Made by a program: the position numbers and the translations under genes. This document shows, one piece after another, positions 59,001 through 64,000 of a DNA stretch of 64,000 nucleotides (within the stretch, counting starts at the first letter, position 1; each line of letters opens with the position of its first letter). Below the pieces are notes generated by a model. The model had not been told where the DNA came from and searched no databases. It saw only the letters and a program-made list of their open reading frames with translations. Origin of the DNA: Edaphochlamys debaryana (Eukaryota; Chlorophyta; Chlorophyceae; Chlamydomonadales); contig JAEHOE010000200.1 of assembly GCA_016858145.1 (NCBI GenBank), forward strand, positions 62,001 through 126,000, given 5' to 3'.

Positions 59001-60451
59001 TCTCCGACTTCGTGAGTTGGGGCCAGAGGCTGCGATAGCGCCTGCACCCGTCCCTGTCCGCCCAAGGGGTCGTCTCGCGGGCCTGGGCCCAGGCTCGCGT
59101 TCAGTCTCCACACTTGGCACTTGCGGTACTTGCGGTCTCACGTGCTCCCCCCTTTCTGCTTGTCTGCCCAGGGCCTGTCTGTGCGGCTGGAGGGAGACGA
59201 GACGCACCGCTCGGGGCTGCACCAGGTGAGGGGCAGCCGGGTGCCGAAGGGGTGGGGCGCCACTGGGGTGATGAGGGGTATGACACTGCTAGCAGCCGCA
59301 GCAGCAGCAGCGGGAGGGTGCCTAAGGGGCTGGGGACCTGGGGTGCTGAGGGGTGGCAAGGGGGCACACCTCACAGTGGCGAGTGCAGCTCTCCAGGCCA
59401 GCTTCACCACCATTCAAACTTCGACCTGCGTGTGCGACTCGCCCCTCCAGGGTACGCCGTTCTACACCGCCCCCGAGGTGCTCATTAACGGCAAGGTGGC
59501 GGCCGCGGCAGACATCTACTCGCTCGGCGTGGTGAGCATAGAACAAATGCCCCCCCCCCAATCGAGATACTTGTGCCCGTAACACTCAGCAGCTAGACGA
59601 AAGCCGACAGTGGTAACCTTCCGCGCTCTCGCTCACCCTCTCCCTCTGCTCTGCTTACTTCCGCAGATCATGTGGTGCCTGGTACACGGCGTATCCCTAT
59701 GGTGAGCATCGAGCCGTCGGCCAGAGCAGGCCCTGAACGCAGCGCGGGCCGGGTTGTGAAGGACGCACATGCGCCAGCGGCCGACCATAGCCCTCGCCTC
59801 ACCCTCCCAACGCCTCACCCACCCCTCCCCACCACTTCGCCCCTCCCCCCGCACCCCACCCGCCCCATCCTCTCCCACCCAACCGCAGCCAACTCCGGCA
59901 CCTGCTGCCCCATATGTACACCCCCGTGGCCCCCACGCTGCTGGCGCACTTGGCCCCCGACCTGGCCCCCGGCGTGCGGGGGCTGCTGCGGCGCTGCATG
60001 GCGGGGGAGCCCGCGCGGCGGCCCACGGCGGTGGCCCTGGTGGGGGAGCTGCAGCTGCTGCTGCAGGTGAGGGGGCGGTTGGAGGGACGGGGCTGCTCTG
60101 GTGCGGTTGTTCGTGAGGGGCTAGAGTGCGGGAAAGTCGGTGTTGCGCGTGGGTCATCCTGCAGGGAGGCACAGACTGCGGAGCTGAGTCACTGGAGGGA
60201 GCTCGCACCCCGCACATGCGGGGTGAGCTCCGGTTGCCTCACACACCCCTCACCGTCCCCGCACGATTCCCAACCCCATCGCCCGTGGCCCTCCCACACC
60301 GCAGGCCGCCGTGGGCCCCGAGCTCGCCCCCGTGGTGCTGGGCGCGGAGCGAAGGGAGCGGGACGCGGGGCGCACGGTGGCGGGGGCGGGGCTGCTGGAC
60401 AGCAGCGCCTGCTCCTGGGTGGCGAGCGCCCCCGCCAACGGCGGCGTGTGA
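49726..60451 (+). CDS. Receptor-like protein kinase (TKL-like) with large ectodomain
   Basis: Exons: 49726-50085, 50216-50811, 51031-51114, 51239-51320, 51460-51663, 51958-52026, 52245-52468, 52715-52791, 53237-53421, 53705-53837, 54070-55202, 55467-55545, 55752-55766, 55933-55979, 56294-56398, 56604-56692, 56834-57392, 57632-57721, 57986-58804, 58991-59011, 59172-59225, 59451-59531, 59667-59701, 59889-60066, 60305-60451; about 1821 residues. A signal peptide (LALVTCWLAYARLALAA) opens an ectodomain of about 650 residues with possible N-glycosylation sites (NVT, NIT). One membrane helix (ALVAGVAAAAGFVALAAVAT) lies near 710-733. Kinase marks are GAGANGVVYKGEW, VAIK, HGDLSLQN, SDFGLSV and FYTAPEV. 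The Lys usual after HxDL is Ser. A 273-residue Ala-rich insertion separates NILI from the DFG strand. Exon 7 and 10 ends and the exon 12 start are uncertain. It is likely a surface sensor; the ligand is unknown. Confidence 0.78.
55980..56012 (+). repeat. GTGC microsatellite at a 5' splice site
   Basis: About eight GTGC units start directly at the donor of the exon 14 intron, after CTTGCAG. Every unit offers a GTGCGT donor in register. Confidence 0.9.
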
Positions 60452-60596
60452 CGCGTGTGACGCGTGTGGAGGGCTGCTCGCTAGGCAGGCGTAGGCCTGC
60501 GACGTGCCTGAGACGGACGGACGCCTTGCGGAAAGGTGCGGCAGCGGGCCGTGTCCTGCGCCCAGCCGAGTCGTTTGGGGCAGTGCTTCATTTCTG

Positions 60597-60915
60597 AGGA
60601 GCAGCGGCAACGCTGCGCAGGCTTTGGGGGTGTCCAGCAGGGATGCTGCTTCCGCTTGCCAGGCTGCCTATGCACCGGAAGTGCCGAGCTGGGGATCTGC
60701 TTTAGGGGGTGGCGGCTCCTCCCCCTTCGTACGCAGGGGCGTGGAGCCACCACCCCCTTGCGCGAGTAGTCCTGCTGTGCATGTGGTGGAGAAAGCAGGA
60801 GCAGCAGCGACGCTGCGCAAGCTTGGGGTTATTCAGCAGGCATGCTGCTACCAATTGCCGGGCTGCTTAAGTACGCAACTGCCGAGCTGGGGCTTCTGCT
60901 GGAGGGGTCTGCTTC
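60597..60915 (+). repeat. ~120-bp degenerate direct repeat, 200-bp period
   Basis: The blocks at about 60597-60720 and 60797-60915 share GGAGCAGC, CAACGCTGCGCA/GACGCTGCGCA, CAGCAGG.ATGCTGCT and CTGCCGAGCTGGGG-type words in the same order. This looks like an old tandem duplication in noncoding sequence. Confidence 0.7.
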
Positions 60916-62931
60916 GTTACAGGCGCTCCGCGCGTCGGTTGGCACGCAGGGGGGGGGGGAGCCAGTCCGCTCTCGTGTGCATGTGCTGCTGCAGATGTGG
61001 TGGATGCAGGCAAAGGCTTGCCAGAACGGATGGGAGGGGTCCTCAAGGCGGACCTCTTTACCTCAATTGAGCGGGGGTTTCATGTGGGATGGCCGATGCT
61101 ATGGTTTGTTGGGGCGGGTCAACGCGGCGTGTGGGACGGTTGGGGCGCTACGGGTTGCGCCGTTTGCGGAATGGCCTAGTTGTCGAAACGCAAGCCCTGA
61201 TTGCGATGCGTGCACCTCTACGCTGCGCTCCCTTATGATTGATGCTATGCATATGGACAGTGCCAACCAACGTGCCAACACTTGAAGCTTCAAGCGCTAG
61301 TGCTAATCGGTTGCGGCGTCAACACGATGCCATGAAGCGGCCTTCGTAGCTCGCCCTTATCTCCTTTTATCTGGTTCGATTCCTTATGTGATCGGACCGT
61401 GCCTAAGCACAACTGTTGCCGTACTGGAGCGAGTGTGCCTGATCAGGCTAGAGCAAGGCTTCACACCAAGAGCGCTCACGGGTTTGTCATGCATCCCAGT
61501 CGTGAGCTTCCTGTTAGCTGTCGACAAACGCACAGGTCTGCACTGTTGTTATGAAGAGCCGGGGGTGCCTAAACAAAGGCCGGTGCCCCCTCACCCAACA
61601 GTTATACAAGCCGCACTGAGCACCGCATAGCATGCGCCCTTCAATAAGACAGTCTGCTCGGCGCTGAGCTGCCGTGTTCCTGCCTTCGGGCAGCCACTCT
61701 TGTCGAGGTGGTTTTTGCGCCTCAATTCATGAGCTGTTGTCCTTGTTGCACAAAACGCGTGCCCTTGTTTCGGCTCGTACGGCAGCCGTTGTCCTGTGTG
61801 TCGGGTGGACTTCAGGCGGCAGGCGCTCACTCGCACTGTTGTACGACGGGGCGTACGGCAATCCGTGTGTGAGCGCCCGACGCAAAAGGCAGGATGGAGT
61901 CTGGAGGGATAAGTGTTCCGACCGGGCTGAGGGCTCGGCCCGTGTCAGGCAGCCGCGTCTTAGACAGCTGCCTTCTGGCTTTGAACCCTTGGTGGTGTGG
62001 GTCTGCTTTCGCGCTTTCACCGACCCCCAAGCGCTGATGGCTTGCGAGTCAGGCTAGGCCCTTGTGGCTGGTTGCAGCGCTCCAGAGTATGCGGTAGTGA
62101 GCACCCGCGTGTGTGGGGCGCGCCCTGCCCCGCTAGCTTGATAAATGCACCGAGGGCTGTCCCAACGTGACGTACCGGTAAGTAGCCTGGTCGTTCCTTC
62201 GAGTTTGTGTTACTACTCCGCGTACCGTGTGCCGTACGCGTACTAGCTGTTACCGTACTTTCTCATGACGGCGGCTATGCCCGATGGAGGCTGCCGGGTG
62301 CTGCATGTCTATGCGGCATGGATGGATAGTTCGATGCGCTGCTTAACGTTTCGAGGCCTGGCGGACTTCTCGATGTTAGGATTCGGGCTTGGAAGCGGGG
62401 CTTCCTGCCCAGACGAATGCAGTAGTAGCGTACAGGCTGGGGCTGGCGGAGACGGAAGAGGCGGCCGCAGGGGCTGGGCCACGGGCTTGGCCAAGAGGCA
62501 GTCAAGGACAGATGAGGCCACGAGGCGAGTGCGCGCACGGCGCAGGAGAGATGATGACAAGGGCCTTGGCGTGTGTAAAGGACTTCTGGCCAGTGAACTT
62601 GGCTAACCGCAAGCAGGGCCAGCATCTCCCCTTCACGCCGGCGCCAGCTCTCTTGCTCTGACGCATGCGAACCCCTGGACAGCAAGCCGAGCAAAGAGGC
62701 AGAGCACCAGCCCTATTGCGCCACTGGGCTTGCAAAAACGGGGCAGGCCTTACGCAGCTTACGGAGGAACCAGCAGGCTGCAGTTGTACAGCGAGGGGGC
62801 TGCGAGAAGGCTGCTCGGGCCCTTGCGGCCCTTGGGGAGAAGGCCTCGGGGAGGGAGGGTGCCTCAAGCCCACTTAACCCGCAACCCTGAGCTCAGCCGA
62901 ACGCCCTCCGGCTCCGTGAATTCCAAGCCCT

Positions 62932-62939
62932 TATATAAG
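62932..62939 (+). promoter_or_regulatory. TATA-like box upstream of the right-edge gene
   Basis: TATATAAG lies 345 bp before the ATG at 63284. If used, it implies a 5' UTR of about 310 nt. Confidence 0.35.
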
Positions 62940-63283
62940 GCGTTGGGGGTGCGGCGTGTAGGAGGGGTACCTCGGGCGCTCGGGGTGAGGCGACCACGCG
63001 GGAGTCGAGGGGGGCGGGTCTCGAGGGGTCTCGGGGTCGGGGGGAAAGGTCTGGTCTGCCGTGCAGCCTGAACGGCAGCTGGCAAGCGGTGGAGTGGCCA
63101 TTGCCCCAGTGCGCTGGCTTGAGCACAACACTGGACCGCAGAACGGTAAACGAGCCCCTCGCTTGCGGTGGTCGCGGCGGGTCCCAACCTTCCAATTGAG
63201 CCTTGCCGCGACGCGGAGTATCGCCGACAGGAAAGGCGCTCTCTCTATCGACCTATAACGGGTCTCTAGGCTAGACCCCTTTC

Positions 63284-64000
63284 ATGCTGCTATCGCGCGG
63301 GGGCCTCAGCAGCGCGCTTCGTCGCGAGCATGGCTGGCCTCGGCCAGTCGCAGCTCTCCCGCGACCGGTGAGCCCCGCGGGTTCCCACATGATGAACTTA
63401 GAAACCAAAATCACGCTTTCCTGGGCTTGGACTTTGGGTTTTAGGCGGGGTCAAGGGCTTGACCCTGCTGGGCCCAGAGCCCCTTCCGCACGCGGGCTTC
63501 CCGTCACTCTGCTCACGGCCCCTTGCCGCTCCCCGTACGCAGGCTGTGAAGCGGGGGCCCCGCGTGCTTCGCCCCCTCGCGCTTGCCTCGGCGTCTCGGG
63601 TAGAGAGCTCCGGAGTGGAGTCCACTGGGGACTCGGCTCACGATGGTCCCCACGCCGTCAACGGCCCCTCGCAGCTTGGGCCCCCCGCGGACCATCCCGA
63701 GACCCCTGCCCCGCCCGGCCTTGACGACGGCACCGGGGACACTCCATCCAGCGCTGACGGCGGCTCCGCACCTGGATCCGGATCTGGATCTGGCTCCGGC
63801 GGGGGCGGCCGCAGCGGCGGTCGTGTAGCGCTGCGGGGCTTTGGCGGCGGCGGGGACCGGGGGCCAAGGCGCGGCCCTGTCGGTACCGACCCCTCCAGCA
63901 CTGTCGCCGTTACCGTCTCTGTTGCTTTGGCTTCGACAGTCATCGTCTACGTACCCATCTTTGCGATGTTTGCGGGGCTCGCCAGCATCGCAGTCGCGTG
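63284..64000 (+). CDS. 5' end of a probable membrane protein (runs off the window)
   Basis: Exon 1, 63284-63367 (MLLSRGGLSSALRREHGWPR...), ends at a good GTGAGC donor. Exon 2 starts at 63543 after TACGCAG and stays open in the matching phase to the window end. It encodes a Gly/Ser/Asp/Pro-rich linker (SADGGSAPGSGSGSGSGGGG), then a hydrophobic run (VAVTVSVALASTVIVYVPIF, MFAGLASIAVA) likely to be a membrane helix. No family is recognised. The evidence is limited to splice signals, an open frame of 152 codons and the hydrophobic segment. Confidence 0.4.

Larger units (their letters stand above)
60452..63283. other. 3' UTR and intergenic region
   Basis: No supported gene. It contains a degenerate direct repeat (below) and ends with a TATA-like promoter for the gene at the right edge. 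Low-scoring open frames (e.g. 60842-61285) overlap the repeats and show no recognisable domain. Confidence 0.4.

Noticed and set aside
1..64000. tRNA, rRNA, CRISPR arrays, replication origins, bacterial-type operons
   Set aside because: None was seen. Spliced genes, TATA/TGTAA-type signals and family content all point to a nuclear eukaryotic region.

Overview
This is nuclear DNA of a eukaryote and most likely of a chlamydomonadalean (volvocine) green alga. The sequence is strongly GC-rich. Genes are split by many short GT-AG introns, and the proteins carry long Ala/Gly/Pro/Gln-rich tracts. The protein families also fit: plant-type NEK kinases, VAMP72-type longin SNAREs, a volvocine-style ankyrin family, and secreted PAN-like Cys-rich modules. 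There is no operon structure, rRNA, tRNA or CRISPR. Gene models below were built by hand from splice sites and reading phase; every family assignment comes from motif recognition, not from a search.

Layout. (1) 0-14 kb is a decayed segmental duplication. Copy A (about 853-5530) holds the 3' end of an acidic, Ala-rich gene of unknown function (178-1335, +) and, tail to tail with it, a coiled-coil/beta-helix gene (2195-5437, -). Copy B (about 8675-14050) repeats both, with a 5'-truncated version of the first gene (8675-9223) and a longer version of the second (9989-13958, -). Both beta-helix copies carry independent frame lesions. Copy A has a 246-bp insertion flanked by a 10-bp target duplication that can be read as a spliceable intron. 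Between the copies lies a broken ankyrin-type gene (6032-8405). (2) 15.4-21.9 kb holds an 11-exon NEK-family kinase of 1571 residues, with an exon-sized insertion in the activation segment and a CAP-Gly-like C-terminus. (3) 24.5-29.4 kb holds a bromodomain protein of 1058 residues with a Gln/Pro-rich tail. (4) 31.9-39.4 kb holds a secreted protein built from PAN-like Cys-rich modules and a ricin-B-like region, enlarged by a recent ~650-bp tandem duplication. (5) 41.6-46.6 kb holds two paralogous VAMP7/VAMP72-type R-SNAREs, head to head around a 478-bp shared upstream region. (6) 49.7-60.5 kb holds a 25-exon receptor-like protein kinase with signal peptide, large ectodomain, one membrane segment and a TKL-like kinase interrupted by a 273-residue insertion. 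(7) The right edge (63284-64000+) holds the 5' end of a probable membrane-protein gene.

These genes do not form a pathway. The main recurring theme is structural: in several genes, tandem or dispersed duplications include an exon-intron junction (bromodomain intron 1, second SNARE intron 2, PAN gene). With the introner-like insertion in copy A, this suggests a locus where exon-intron structure is being actively reshaped.
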